A stretch of DNA of 64,000 bases from Breviolum minutum Mf 1.05b.01 (lineage: Eukaryota > Sar > Dinophyceae > Suessiales > Symbiodiniaceae). Position 1 is the first letter of the stretch, and every line of letters begins with the position of its first letter. The stretch covers positions 1 through 64,000 of the forward strand of contig DF241009.1 of the NCBI GenBank assembly GCA_000507305.1. The letters are read 5' to 3'. The notes below the pieces were generated by a model. It worked only from the letters and a program-made list of their open reading frames with translations. It was not told the origin of the DNA and searched no databases. Below are positions 35,021-49,269 of this stretch, in pieces. The position numbers were made by a program, and so were the translations under genes.

Positions 35021-36119
35021 AAAATATTTTGGCCATAGAACTTAAATACATTTGGCTTCTGAAACTGTTATGTTTCTCGCTTTCTTCCGTCAAAAATAAT
35101 GCATAGTTTCACAAATTTCACACAAACCTTGTCAAACCTGATTTGTGTTCCGCGAGTTGGGGCCAGCCTCTGCAGAACTGGCGAACTCTCCTAATTCGAT
35201 TGCTCCACGAAACTCCTGAAACAAAGGCAAGGTCGGGACTTTAGGGAAAGATCTATTACTGCTGTGGAGAATCGCGAGCTGTCACTAGCATCAACATCAT
35301 CAAGAACAAACATTACAGCCTGTCTTTTCATGATGGCCTTTGCATAAAAAGTCAAAACCAACAAACTACAGGACGGACATTGCACCAACAACGTGTTGGT
35401 TGTGCGTATCAGCAAATCCAACAAATTCCGTGAACTCCACCCAAGCAATCTGGACACAAACAAATCAGGGCATCGATGGTTTGGACGCACAACAATGAGA
35501 CAGAGATAGACAAAGCAACTCAAAACCAGCGAAAACATACAGACACACACAGGTGTCACTGCATCTGCAATCACCACTCGAAACGAACGTCATGGTTTGG
35601 ACAAATGCTGCACAGCTGCACCTGGTTGAGACCTTCGCGGAATTGCACCGGGCTTGAAACCCAACCTCAAGGCATCTCTGGATTCTCTGGGCCCAATCTT
35701 CAAAAAGAAATCTGATTTTAAAAAATTGGGAAAGAATCCTATACAGTATAAGTCAAATAATTATCGAGGACACGATAGATATCATACAACAGAATACGTG
35801 TACACATCTATGATATATTACTGTATGATATTTCATGATATCATCAGAATACTCTTGTTATATTGCAAAATTATGTGCAACATAATCGCACAAGCAGCGT
35901 CATTTTCGGCCTTGGGCCGCCAATAACTACCGGATCTACGGACTGTACGTTGGGTTTCCGACGGTACTCCCCGCATCCAGTCTCTGACACCACCACATCT
36001 GCACTTGGGGCTTCGCCTCATGAAGAAACGTTGAGCTGCCGTGTGCTACAAGAGTCTGACTATGAAGAGAACATAAATTCAAGCACAAAAAGATAGAAAA
36101 CAATAAAAAACCTATCAAA

Positions 36120-36845
36120 AGAAAATCATATGGAAGGTTGCGAGGCCTGCAGCATGCAAACTTTGTCGCACTTCGACGCCACAGCGACCCACATGCACCA
36201 GGACCTGGTCGGAAATGTGTCAAGTCAGCAACTGTAAGTGATCTGTATCAAAGTCCAACCACTTGCAGAGCTAGAAATTTTGGATTGACGAGCCATGTGT
36301 GCTTGGTTCGTATAGGTGAAGGCTTCAAAATGCTTCAAGCCGTTCACACTTTGGTCTGCGTATAGAGTATTCACTGCAGTGGCACCAATCATGCAACTGG
36401 ATGCAACTGGCACCTCACACGGCACCAGGGCATCGAAAATAAAACTCAATTGCCACCTCAGTTCACAGTCAGAGAATCGTGGGAACCGCGACAACATCCA
36501 TCCCGGTGATAGCAAATTTTGATTGTATGGATTGGTGATTAAGATAATATGTTGAGATCGTTTGCGACCTGAAGTCAAGAAGCAAAAGCGGGCCATACCT
36601 TTACAAGCCAGTCCCTGACCTAGAACGTATGAGATTAAGTGAATTCAAGTTATGAACAAAATAAAGTACAGTACGTGATAAGGTGCTTCTTGCCACTTGC
36701 CGCACTGAGATCCTCTGCTGTTCACTCTCTTGCCCTTCGCTTTGAGACGTACAGCTTAGCTGAACGCTTTTGGCACGGACCTGGACCAAGCGCGGCCCAA
36801 AAAGATCCGACTCGGCCGTTTGCACCCTAGGGGTCTTGTCTGAAT
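36120..36845 (-). other. Candidate exons, unidentified
   Basis: Minus patches: about 36840-36690 (TAESDLFGPRLVQVRAKSVQ), about 36455-36330 (FDALVPCEVPVASSCMIGA) and 36209-36153 (after GACCAG; VLVHVGRCGVEVRQSLHAA, then a possible GC donor). They are coding-like but unassigned. Confidence 0.3.
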
Positions 36846-37349
36846 CTTTCGCATTTATAAGACTCAACTCTGGTAATCTACTGAATCTACTGTGATATGG
36901 CATAAAATTTCAATTGTCACAGTCACAGTAGATTGCAGTCTTATATCAAATGTCATTATACCAAACAAACGAGCCCTGCAAAACTGAGAATCCACTGGAA
37001 GCTGAAACGACAAGGAATATCCACCGAGGCAGATTGCTACTAAGATCTACCAAGTGTTGCAAACATCAACAAAGAATATGCAAACTGCGAATCTTTAGAG
37101 AATCGAAAATAGGATATTCTTTCCTCCGGACTGTGCCAAGGGTTTACAGCTGCAGGTCGTAGCTCTGGCCCCTGCCCATGCTTGTAGCTATTGTACCGGG
37201 GTAAACTTGTGCTATGTAAGCATATTTAACCCGTCTTTTGCATCTCGTGGCAAAACTGCGTCAACTTGTTTTTCCTGGCGTGCTGGGCGCCTGTGAGACT
37301 GGTGAGACATGGATTGCGCAAACAGCAAACCGAGATCTGATTCTCGAAA

Positions 37350-37541
37350 TTAAAAAGACCCCCACCTTTGGAAGGCACTATTAGGCGACGGCAAAGCTGT
37401 CAAATATCTCATGAATGCAGCATCAGAAGACGTCAAACCTCCTAGGAACACAACTACTTGTCTTGGCCCTAATTTTTGACTTCCCTCGAGTTGGTCGTTT
37501 CTCCACAAAACCACTGCAAGAAGAACTGCTATACCATACAA
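37350..37541 (-). other. Candidate exon, unidentified
   Basis: The minus frame is open for 63 codons and contains KLGPRQVVVFLGGLTSSDAA. The hydrophobic VVVFLGGLT pattern faintly recalls the core of Sec1/Vps33-type proteins, but I found no neighbouring exon to support that, so no function is assigned. Confidence 0.25.
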
Positions 37542-39568
37542 CTGTTAAGAAGATTTGAGAAGTGCATGCTGACAAACAAAAGCTGCTCGATTTCACAGCC
37601 GCACCAGCACTGCTGTACTGTCTTGGACGGCACAGATCATCGTTTTGGGGCGCAAGGCCACCTCGGGATGACATGACGACCCTCCCTGGAGAAACAGTCA
37701 CCGACGCTTAAACTCCTGCAATCATTCAGTATTGTATATCTGAAGTTCAAACCATGATATAGACTGTAAACACCTGAATACAGTAAATCAGAATACCACA
37801 TGATATACAATTTTGTTGTAAATATGACGTATGTGCTGTACATGTCTTAAGATAAGTACTCAGCATACTTTTGCCTCTTCATGCTGTTGTATTTTCCCGC
37901 CCTGAAGTACAGTATCTGTATCTATCCTGAGTTCGCATATTCTTGAAAGCTATGAGCTACAGGAGGCACCAAACAACTGTCTTCCGCCAAAAAGATCTCA
38001 AGTTCCCAAGTTCATCCGGATGTGAGCGTCAGAAACCTATAATTCCAATTCCACAAGCATGGAGCCGTCCAAGATCCTTTCCTTCACGAACCCTTCAAGG
38101 CCGAGTAAGAAAAGGAAGCTTTAGATTTTGGGATACACCTACAATCCTCAAATAGATTGATGTACTCTCACACATATTCTCTTCCATGCTACCCAAGGCA
38201 CCACCAAGCTTTCTCTTCCATGGTCAACGATTGCTTTAAATCCTCAAAACATTGTGTCTCCCTCTGGTTTCAGGTTTCACCTTTTCAGCTTTTGAGTAGC
38301 AATAAAAACTTTGAAGGAAAAGAGGCGAGCCAGAGTCTCCCTGGCCTGCCCCAAACTTTCAAATGTCTTGGAAACAGCAAAACGATGCGAAAGGAAACTT
38401 TGTGGAAATGACTGTTGCAAGCAAGTAAATTCAAGCCCAGTTTCCATAGGCTGTGCTGACCAATTGAACTTCAATTGTGACCTGTCACATCGGATAGAGT
38501 CAAATTAGACGCTCAGACACAACTTGCTCCAAAAATACCCCAAAGCTGCCCCAAACAAATGAGACCTGCATTGCTTATTCTTGGAATTAGTTCCTTTTAG
38601 GAAGTCTTCCCTGCAAGCAAAGGCAGCTCTTAAGCTCACTATTAGCTTTTCTTGGTGCAAGTAGAATGCGGACATAAAATGTTTTAAACTTAAAATTAGA
38701 TGGCAAGTCCAACCAAAAATTCACAAACAGAGGCCTTGGCAAGATCATTTACAATTCTACTAGTGCAAAAGTCAGGTGACTCCGACAATGATGATAATGA
38801 TGCAGATCGGAGCAATCGCTTTTGGTGCACACGGTTATTGAGAAGCAAAGAAGGACGCCGGGTTTGAAGAGGCTCGGCACCTGAAACGGTCAGGAACCAG
38901 TCAGAATACAAAACAAACCAAGAAAGAACAGATCGACTGTATTTAAACTTATCTTCGCTTCATGACAAAAGCACTGAGTCTGTGCTTGCAAATTGCGCAT
39001 GCCAACCCAAACTCTCTGCCGTGGAAGGGAGAGTCCATGCTATATAATTTGGACTGGCCGGAATGATTTTGATATAATTTATAATCCATAGATCTGAGAA
39101 TGTTACATCTAATATCGTGGTATTATTGTTAAGAAGGTACAAACTTATGCACAGGGTGACCAATCTTCGAGGCACTGCGAGCTTGCAAAATGTCACCTGC
39201 AATTCGCAGTACTGATCTTGCAGCGGCTCCATTCCTCTCCCGTGAGGGAGGTTTCCTTGGGCCGTTGAAACCGTTGAAATGAGACAAGGTTAGGAATGCC
39301 GGCGCAAGAGCACGAACTCTACTGCCTAACTTCCTAGTTTCTCATGGACCTCAGGGTAATCGTGCTAGAATTTTAAGCTTTCGCAAAAGCGGCTAACCCT
39401 GGCAGACTGGGAAGCTGATAGCCTCTATCTCCGTTCCGTTCTTTCACTTTCCTCAACATTCCTCAAACGTACGACCCTCCTATCCTACCGCTCCCACGTA
39501 CCTCATTCCAATTGATTTTCACAGAAAAATGATGAAAAATGGCAGGTATTGTGGATCGGTCCAAGGCA

Positions 39569-41011
39569 CTTCAACTCCCCGGTGGATGCCATGGTCGTTG
39601 TGGTGGACGCGCCCGTCGTGGGTGGAGAGGCACCATTGGATGTGCCAGGCCGTACTGGCCGTGCCGCTTCTGTTGGGGCTTCCTCCTCATGGATGCCAAA
39701 ACGGTCAGATGTTTCAGTATAGAAAAGAGTGGCAAATCCATGCAGCGAAAATCATCGAGAATCTCTTGATTTGTCTTGAAATTGTTGTTTGCTTTCCATA
39801 ATATTCCATGTGGATGTCACACTTTCCGAAGCCCGTGCGGTACGTGCGCCCCGAAACTGCCTCTATGTGTTCGATAACGATCTCCGCAGTTGGCGCGTCT
39901 TGTGCATCTTCAACGTCAGGAGAAGCTGCCAACTTTGTTTTGGACCTGAGGGTATCATCATTTTCCTCTCAAGACTTCCTGTGAGTTTTTCGATGCCCCT
40001 TCTGGCCCTGTCCTATTTGCTCCTTCCTTGTCGCTTTGCAAGGGATTATATACCACAGTATGTGAAGCTACATGTGTACGTGAAGGGATCGGCGCCAGCA
40101 TCACCATCAGCAGTACTACGAAATATTGCCAATATTACATGTAAAATCACATCACCACGGACCACGTTCAAAAAAACATTCCATCAACACTTCAAGTTTG
40201 AAACAAATTTGCTCGCCAAGTGTGCTGGGGAGAGAGGACTGAGATGTGCTCTGCCAGCTTCATCTTGGAGACCTTCAACGCTTCATATACTTCCTGCCCA
40301 GGGTATGACATGACCAGAACGTCAGGCAACTCAGGGTCTCTCAAAGTGCAGTGGCTGCGCTGCACACACACAGGAGCGCTTTGGTGGATTCCCTACAAAA
40401 AAATCCATATGCCATATCTACAGATATGTCTGGCAGTATTATTCTTACCTTATCTTTGCAGATCATACAGTCCAAAACACTCCACATGCCAAATGCTGAT
40501 AGTGTGTCCCATAACAGACTAAGCAAGCGTTCAAACGTGGAATGCATCTTGCAATATCTTGCATACCCGAGGACCAAATCAACTGCAAATTGGATGAAAC
40601 AGGATTGAGGACTATGACCGGCCATCCAACTCATCCTTCAATGCGCCCATAATTATCATAATTGTCTATAACAGCGCTATAGCTGCTTGGTTCTCAGAAG
40701 AAATCACAGAATCACAAGGGCACCTTGCTGCCGCCTTTGCTGGCCACGGCTCCAATCTTTTCCTGTGAATGACCCGCATCAAGCATGCGATTGAAGCGAG
40801 TGTCACACCAACATCTTGCAATGTTGCAAGCAATCTCAATACCTGATGCCTGGTGCCTGATATCTCAAATTATCTCAATTCTCTGCAAGGCTCAAGATAG
40901 GCCAAATCTCTGATCCGGTGCAGCGCGTGCTCTTTCCTCAGCTTTGGCATGTCTTGCTTTGACCACCAGAAGCACCACTATCGCCGCAATCATCACGACA
41001 ACCCGACAAAC
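39569..41011 (-). CDS. Membrane protein with acidic, Thr-rich cytoplasmic-type tail, candidate exons
   Basis: Minus exons: 41011 to about 40917 (after TTGTAG; VCRVVVMIAAIVVLLVVKAR then HAKAEERARAAP, a strong membrane helix followed by a charged segment), 40359 to about 40200 (after GTGCAG; LRDPELPDVLVMSYPGQEVY), 39920 to about 39822 (after GGCAG; SPDVEDAQDAPTAEIVIEH) and about 39720-39569 (EEEAPTEAARPVRPGTSNGA followed by a Thr run). The positive residues after the helix suggest a cytosolic C-terminal side. Family unknown. It may be the 3' part of the gene that carries the WW domain just upstream. Confidence 0.4.
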
Positions 41012-42239
41012 CTACAACCCTGCCCTACAACCCCGACCAGGTTCACCCGAACGACCATGACATGGTAATATCAATACCCGAATTTATCGGAAAAACATCG
41101 AATAATCTCGAATATCCACACAGCTCAAGGTACATAGCTTGGATGGGTAGAAACACCTGGGATGGATGTTCCCACATGGATTCTCCTTTCGTCTCGTTCT
41201 GGAAATACTTTTGACCTTCTTCGTCTTCAGCCTCTCAAGTGCAACTTTTGCACGAGAACTGACATGTACGATTGTCAGCTGCACCAGCCCTTTTGGAAAT
41301 GTATTTCTCATTCTCTCATACTTTCACTGTATTTTCATATTTCTAATTCATTTATTCTTTCTTCACTTGCCCAGGATGCTGAATGAGGCGACGAGCATAG
41401 GCTGGCTATGATTTGCTTTAATCTCAACGTTGGGGCTGTTTGGTGCTGTGGTGGTCAGTGCTGAAGGCATAGTTGAGCGGCTAAACATGCTTAAACTATC
41501 TTAAACTCTTGCCTGTTCCCAGCCAAGCAAAAGCTGCGCAATGTTCGCCTCCCAGCTTTCCTGTCCAAACATAGGCACCAAAATATCAACAAAACATCCA
41601 ACCATGCACCACAAGAGAGAACAAAGCTACTCCAATATCATCGTTACTAGGTATGTGACGGTATGTGCAATAAGATTCAACAAGATCAGTGAGTTTGGCT
41701 TGACTTTCCAAGCTGCAGTCTGTTTTAATCGCCCACATGTCCCAGTCATGTCCTGGAGAGCGTTCAAGCTCTGGTTGCGCAGCACGGGTGGCAGTTGCAA
41801 ACCTAAAGTCAAGAGTGAGATGCAGCCTATGCAAATCTGGCATATGTCGCATATAAAAGCAAATCATCTCGTATCAAATTGAAGCTGACAAGTTTCACAG
41901 TTTCACATTGGTGAATGGTTCAAGCCCGATGCGCCCGGCAATATCGGCCAAGAGTTGCCAACTCTTCTCTAGGCAAGAGCTGGTAAGAGTGCCTTCTTTC
42001 AACTAAATTGAGTTCACTTCTTACTTCCTGCCAAATCAGTGGGACCTCTTACCTCCTGTATCTTCTTGAACCTCTCTTTGCAACAATCCTTTTAATCTGA
42101 AATGTCCTTATCAATCAACGCAATCCCAAAGCTTTTGCATTGAACATTATTTTCATTGCTATTGGATCTATTGGTTTTGGTGGAGCAATTTGTACCGTCG
42201 CTGCGCACACAACGAAATTGACGGCAAGGCACAAGTAAG

Positions 42240-42583
42240 GAACATTGCAGCAACTTCACGGATAGTCAGATCCAATGGGTGCACCTCGAGGCTGGGTTTG
42301 GATCTGCGAGGCGCGTTAGGCATATTTCATCATATTTCCAGGTACAACAAGCTTGGGTGTACTTGTGGCAACAAAGGCTCAAAAAAGGCATGACTCCGGT
42401 TTCTGCTGTTTTCTACTATTTTCAGTACTCCTGGTCAAGCTGCGGTCAAGGCACCCAGGAAGTTTCATTTGTGTTCTGATTCCAGAAGAAGATGACATTC
42501 TGCTCATCTCGACAAAACTTCCATGGAGCGGGCAAAGGGCATTCCACCAGAAGTTCTGACAGAAATGTCAATATCGCTTTGTC
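42240..42583 (-). CDS. WW-domain protein, two exons, partial
   Basis: Exon 42583-42455 (AG acceptor, GT donor) is exactly 43 codons and reads LTFLSELLVECPLPAPWKFC, then RDEQNVIFFWNQNTNETSW. The next exon starts at 42284 after GAG and continues VHPLDLTIREVAAM in the same phase. Together they give the WW fold signature: Trp in LPAPW, the aromatic strand FFWN, and TSW followed by the HPL turn. WW domains bind Pro-rich peptides; the partner here is unknown. The end of the second exon is approximate. Confidence 0.75.
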
Positions 42584-45142
42584 CTGGTGAATGAGTTTCA
42601 CCCGGCAAAGTGAGACACAAGCAACACAATAGCAACATACAGAAAACAACCCTGGAAAGGGCATCGAGCACTCCTGTTTGGCTGTGACAATGCCCTGATT
42701 CTCCAAATATTGGGATCGCTCTTCTAATGTCCACGTCTGCAAGCTCCTAATGTTGAACTCAAAGCAAGAGATTGCAAAAGCAATTCAACTTCAATGAACT
42801 TCAATGTGTTTGGCATATTTTGGTACGGTCGCATCGGAGCTGCTGAGTCCAATATCTCACATTGCAAACAACCTGTGAGATGATGAACTTCTTATGCACT
42901 CTGGCAAAGCACTGCCTGAAACGCATTTTGCAACATGTTGCTCTAAAGCTGTGATCATGTGATCAAGAGTCAAAAGTGTGTAAAAAGCGAGACTAAAGTC
43001 ATGCTATACTTGATTACTTGATCATCTTGATCTTGAACTAGAATGATACTGCCTTTTGGAGGTCATGGTATACCATACTGACTCAGGGGGCTCAGCTGTT
43101 CTCAGTATATTCCAACCAGCACTTGTTACGTACATGTTGCCTCCTAGTACCAACAGTGCCACAAAGACTCATTTTTGATTCATCCAGCAATTCTGCAGAG
43201 ATCTTCGACCATGGGCCCTTGTCAGACTCGCCCATGGCTCAAAACTGATATCCAACGAATGAACGGACAAGTGACAAGTGCCTTCCTGCTATGGTACGTC
43301 AGTGCCATCAGCCTTTTTTTCATTGGTGCTCCGATCATCTCCGATCATGCCTGCAAAATTGGATACCAAGAAATCTTGTTCCAGCTTCCCTTGCATGAGA
43401 ATTTGTGGAAAGTATGAACGAAAGTACGCGACATGACCAACAGCCCTGCCCTGTGGGGCTGACTAGAGTGAACTTTTTTTTAGCATAACATGATTTCTTG
43501 TGGCAGCTCCAGGCCAAAATTGCTTGCGCACGACTGGCTTCAACTTGACAGCACGGATATCCCTGAACCCTGGAGATGGAATCTGCGCCGCTACTACAGA
43601 TTTCTGCTATCCAAACCTGTCGCATGCTGTTAGCGCCACAATGCCGAGTACGAGTACCTATGTTTGATTAGATAATCAGCACTACAAATACATATCGATC
43701 AATACATGATAAAACAAACATACATTGATCATTGCATCTGTAATGTTACCCAATAGTATCATTGTTAATGCTCAAGGAAGTGTTCCACATGCCACCATCA
43801 ATCAAAATCATCAATATATTATTATGCATGTATGTAATGTATAATACAAGCATCTTCAATCAATACCCTGGAAGTCCAAGAGCAAACAAAGAATGGTGGT
43901 TAGGATGATCCGTCTAAAGGATTCCTTACTACGAAGGGCAAAGTTAGGTCTTTGGACTTCCTGGGAATACCTCATGTCTGTCGGATGCGTGGTGAAGGGT
44001 GGGGCCAATCCCAATTGACGAGGAGATACATGGGAGGGAAATGCAACCCCCTGGAGAACCATAGAAATTCATAGAGATTCCTGCTATGCACCATAGGGCA
44101 TTTTCTGAGTTTCCGAGCATGCAAGGGATTCTTGAACACCTTGGCAACTTATGTTAAAAAAAACGTTCAGGACAAAAGCTTTCAAGTCATCCAAGGAATG
44201 GCAGTTTCATGCAGCTTCAAATGTGAGGGCTCGTTGAGAAACAACATACCCCATCACACAGCTCTATTTTTGCAACACCTCTATAGACTGATGTACATGA
44301 AAGGTCAACGAAATACCAAACATGATCAAACATGATATGGAGATTGGTGATCCATGGTGATCATATTGATGTGATGTGTGCAACTAAACCTCTTCACCCC
44401 AGCAACAACAGCACCGCCTGTGTCTGACGCAGTGAAGGCTGCTGCATAGGACGAAGTCCCAGGGCAGCAGGCCCACCACCCTCCTGTCAACATGATCTCG
44501 GTGGACTGATCCACAATGCAAATGATAATGATAACATGATAACATCTATTAATCATTATATAAAATCATATAGTATCTAAACATAATATATAGGGAAGTC
44601 GGTGTTTCCAACAAATGCATAGAAATGATTTGGATTGACTTGGATTTCTCAGACTTTGTGTGAGCAACAATTTGGAACAACAACCTGCATCCTGTCCTGC
44701 AGAATTTGGATGAATTTAGTCTACTAACCATCAATCTATATTCGAATATATTCGACTAGGTGAAGGCTGGAGTGGGGCAAAGCCTCCCATGACTGAAACA
44801 CGTTTCTCAACAAGAAAGAACAAACAAAGAAAGACACAACAAACGCCTGGCGTAGCTGTGATAGAAGCAGCACCTGCGCTCTTTGTCGCTGCTGGAGCCT
44901 CGAGCCCACCAGGCTTCAATTGAATGCAAAAGCTCATTATACAGAGTCTTGGTTTCTTTTGTATTGGTTTAATTTAATCTGTGCTAAATTATGCTAAACT
45001 GTCCTAGAGTCATCGACATATTCGGGTACAAATCACAGCTTAGCATTTCTTTGACATATCTGATTTCGGACATCAAATGACATCAATAATTCGAGCATAT
45101 TCAATCTGTTCACATCAGCGAGTGTCAGCTCCTGCTTACCCT
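42584..45142. other. Stretch with weak candidate exons only
   Basis: About 44920-44850 reads LKPGGLEAPAATKSAGAAS (linker-like) and about 43600-43510 reads IPSPGFRDIRAVKLKPVVRK on the minus strand; the plus strand at 43.5 kb is equally open. At 43870-43960 a perfect 10-bp inverted pair (GGAAGTCCAA...TTGGACTTCC) frames about 70 bases. Nothing else recognised. Confidence 0.35.
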
Positions 45143-48100
45143 TCCCCACTATGTCCAAGAGGCTGTTCTCGTGCCACTGCACCATTAAGCTCACCTGGAG
45201 TCATATTTCAGCTTTTAGGGATGATTGCAACCCAAATCAACCCAGCTATCTTGCTAGTTTGGCAAGTAAGGAAAGCATTCACATCTAGAGTGCACAAAAC
45301 ATCACAAAACCATAGCGGCACCATCCATCTCATCATCGAAAGAAAGCAAGTTCCCCATGGCAGCAAGCAAGAAGTGCCGGAGCCAAGGGCCACTTTACAG
45401 AAGATAATTTTGCAAGTTAATGTTTTTGCGTATCTTCCCATCTGAAGTTTTCTCCTGAAACTGGAGCTCCTTCGTATCAGCCGTGGTTCCTTCTCCTTTC
45501 AACTACCGACGCTTTACGACCCTTCTACATCGCCATCTGGATGTTTGTTCAGGAAGTTGTGAGGCATATGAATCTGTTGGAGCCACACGAACAAAGACGC
45601 AACCATCATTTTTTCATTCGTGTGGAGCATTTTTCATCTCTGAGAATTCCTTATCACACTTTTACAGATTTCCTTTTGTCCAGGCTATGCATGTGTTTCT
45701 TTCCTGAAAGTGGACTTGTGGCTGTGCGGAAACGTGACGGACGCTCACACTAAAGACATCGCAAGATCCTAAGGTAGGACCAACAGCTGAATACTTATAA
45801 TCGACCATTCCAATACTCCAACCTTCCTCATGTATTGAATTGGAGCAAGCTACAAATTTTGAAAAAAAAAACACGTTATGCACTTTATGCACACTACAAA
45901 TTACATCAAATTGCAAATAGTATCATATACTGTAGTTCAAATCTGGAAGAACAAGAGTTGAAGCTGAAGAGTTTGCCAAAGTCAACATGCTGTGAATCTT
46001 CTGCTGAGTCTCATCAAGTCACAAACAACAGAGGTTTACAGTGACCGTACATTCTTTGAACAATCTGCACCATAGGGGTTGAGTGTCCAAGTGCGGAACG
46101 CCTATAAGACAAATGTCGGATTGGCAGTAACAACATCTGACAGCACCATATACAATTCTCTTCACCGTCATCACTATTTGATTTTTGACTGTCATGTCCA
46201 CTTCACAGTTGCCTGATTTGTGGCACACTCTAGTCGCAGCTCTTCAAAATGCCATTGACCCATGGATATTTCAAAATCCTTTTTGATTGGAGTCCGTTTT
46301 GCAAATCTGCGAGGATTCAAGTTTGAAATGGTTTTAGGTCATAGGTCTCGAGACCTCTGCAGGCAAATGCAGGCAACATCCACCAATTGTCAGGTGGCAC
46401 CGGACTTTTCTTTACGACCGCCTGGCTTGAGAGTTTTCAGCTCGTTCATCTTTTTGTGGATGAGTTACCTGCCAAACTTGTAGCGCGTCCTTGTCTTCTC
46501 CTGCTCAAAAAACCACTGTTGAAACATGTTTGAACACATACCTTTCAAGAACACTCAGAACACCAATGCAACAATGGTCATTTACAGTAAAAACAATTGC
46601 AGCTTATTTTCAGTCAACTTGATGATACCTGATATCGCTGTCACTTTCATTTGAACCTTCATATCCTTCATGAAAGTTCGACAAGTAATCGGCAAAGGTG
46701 ACTCACCGATAACTATGTACAATAGGAAGTCAGGGGCATCGGCATTCAGATACCATCCAATCCTGTTGGCATGTTGGCGAGGTATTTAGGAATGCTCAGG
46801 GTGCTGTCCAACGCACCGCTTTTGCGGGGCAACTTTGGCCCTCACAGCTGCTTCAAGGCAACCTATGCTGCGACAGTAGGATAGCTTTTGGCTGCCGAAA
46901 TGATTTGAATCCAAATATGATAAGATCAAGAAGAACAAATTACAGTCGAATCACATTCACCATGGTACTCGGTCAGTGGTTGTGAACACAACGCATGCGT
47001 GAAACATGCACACAAAAAAATGTGACACAAACATGAGGATACTTATGTCAACTAACCGTTCCTGCAATGTGAGCTGCAAGGGTTCTGAATCCTCATAGTA
47101 CAAACCTGCATCTGAGCCCGGTTGGCCTGGCTTTCAAGAGCCTGGAACCGTGAGGCTTTAACCTTGGCTCACAAAGTCCTTTGAGTTTCATTGCAACAGC
47201 AGGATGCAGCTACGGTGTCAAATCATGTCAAGTCATTGGCTTGGACACATAGAAATGTTTCACCATGTTTCATCCTCTCATACCTTTCCTTTCTGACACT
47301 ACCTTTGTGGCGTCAATCAAGGTCACCAGTCATTTGACACCGTTTCACCACATGCGAAAAGCAGATCCCGACCATTGAGAATGCAGCCAAAAAGTCTGTA
47401 AGCAGTGGCTAGTGCGCAAAAATGAGCAATAGCTAGAGCAATCTAGATTCGGTAGTGACTGTAGCACCGTAGCATGGAAACCGTTCAAAGATTTTCAATT
47501 CAAACAAAACCCTTTGTCGGACATTGTGCAATATCTTCACCTGAGTTTGCAGGCCCTACCACAAAGAGCTCAGAATTAATGGTGTCTTTGTGAACCTGCA
47601 AATTTTGTTGGAATTGCGTGAACCTGGATGAAACAGTGAACATCAGTGAACCCGGTGAACCCAGCAAGGCCAGAACCTCTTTCACTTCGATGATTCAAAG
47701 TGAGCAAAAATGTATTGTGCTGTAGTTTTTTAAAATGTTTTAAATAGTTTTTAATGTAATATGATGTAATATGTTAAATTTCGAGCTACTGGTTCAATAT
47801 GGTTCAATGATTTTGCATTCAGAGCTACTACAGAACCAGGAGGAACTTCAGCATCACTGGTGTGCCGGTACCGACTTTCGCTGCTTCACCACAAGCCACC
47901 CCTCCTGGCCTCTGCTATTGACAGTGCCTTTCAGTTGTAACAAAGCTGCGCTCTACTGCATACGTCGACTGCTCACTTGTTTCTGTTTCAAGTTCAATGA
48001 GGTATGAAAGCGGGTATCAATGAAAACACCCTCTGTGAGCATGAATCTAGCAAGCCCAACCAGGCCGAATCTGTCAAGATCATTTCAAAATCTGCCAAGT

Positions 48101-48455
48101 CTTCATCAATCGGCCTTGAAATCCTCAGCCCACAACGCTCGAGCACGCCACAGCGCCTTGCATTGGGTCGGGATCACAAAAAAGTGGCACTGTCGGTACT
48201 GTCAGTCAAGTCTTGCGAAGAAACTCTATAGCAAACTCTGACTTGTGGCTGGTAACGATTTGTGCATCGTTGGTGCCCATCGCTCCGTGTGATGCCTATT
48301 GATGATTATTGATGGGTTTTACGATGTGGTTTCATGGTCTCGATTTCTCCTGACACAATCAAAGCCTCCCCTGGCGGGCCTTCTTGGCTTCAAGATCCCA
48401 CGCTTGAATGCTTGATCTGAGGAGACCTTCGATTTCAACAGGGGCTGTATGGGCC
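45143..48455 (-). other. Candidate exons of a helical protein, possibly upstream part of the WW gene
   Basis: Minus patches: about 48455-48368 (APVEIEGLLRSSIQAWDLEA), about 48190-48110 (CHFFVIPTQCKALWRARALW), about 47592-47532 (HKDTINSELFVVGPANS ending at a GT donor), 47155-47106 (ASRFQALESQANRAQMQ, bounded by AAG and CAG before GTTTG), about 46860-46780 (GCLEAAVRAKVAPQKRC), about 45400-45310 (PWLRHFLLAAMGNLLSFDD) and about 45180-45143 (HENSLLDIVGKG before GTAAGC). Several look like amphipathic helices. No family recognised and phases were not linked. Confidence 0.3.
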
Positions 48456-48923
48456 TTTTAGCATAAAATCAATTGGAGAACAAAACATATTGGTTTCAAC
48501 ATTCACTTTTGACTTCAAGGATCTAAGGATGAGATGTCTCTTTCCTCTGCATTCATTCAGGATTTCGGATTGCAGGAACTACTCGGCTTCACATGCGAAT
48601 GTCATCTGCCGTAGCATGAAGTCCTGCCTAGAAGATGAAGAGACCCACGCCGCCTGATAGTGCAAGAGGAGTTGGGCAACATTTGACAGTCTTCACTGAA
48701 GGTTGATGGAAGCTAGATCTAAAGTTGCTGCCAAGAGCTTTCTATGAAGGGGTCTGACATGGTCTGAACATTTACTGTGATGCATTTTTGACAGATTGCC
48801 TTACTACCCACAAGCCCTGCAAATATATACCGAAGCTATGTAGATATGATAGTTTCTTTTTTCAAGAATGTACTTGGCCCTTCATGTCCAAATAAGACTT
48901 CTGAAATGTAATCTGTATGTCTG

Positions 48924-48950
48924 CCTATCTATCTATCTATCTATCTATCG

Positions 48951-48985
<35 letters not shown>

Positions 48986-49078
48986 CATCTACCTACCTAT
49001 CTATCTATCTATCTATCTAACTACCTACCTGCCTACCTACCTCCCTGGCTGTCTGTCTGTCTATCTGTATGTCTGTAT
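48924..49078 (+). repeat. Imperfect (CTAT)n microsatellite with CTAC and CTGT variants
   Basis: About 155 bases of tetranucleotide repeat: long CTAT blocks, then CTAC/CTGC, then CTGT. The long open frame through it is an artefact of the 4-bp period. Confidence 0.97.
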
Positions 49079-49269
49079 TCATACAAATCTCTTAAAATGA
49101 CGAGACCAGTAAGATATAGTGAAATTTATACCAAGCAGGATCGCCTCCCATACTTCACAGAGGTAATTCATCAAGTCACAGGACTTTCACAGGAGTTTCA
49201 CCGTGTTTCACCGCCCCTGGTGAAGCGGTCCTGACGAAGGTCAGTGACCTCGGAGTGGCATCCACCTGT

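Noticed and set aside
45460..45756. Hydrophobic plus-strand frame (LLLSTTDALRPFYIAIWMF)
   Set aside because: A possible membrane helix, but it stands alone on the opposite strand without supporting exons.
48917..49234. 105-codon plus-strand frame
   Set aside because: It is the CTAT microsatellite read in frame.
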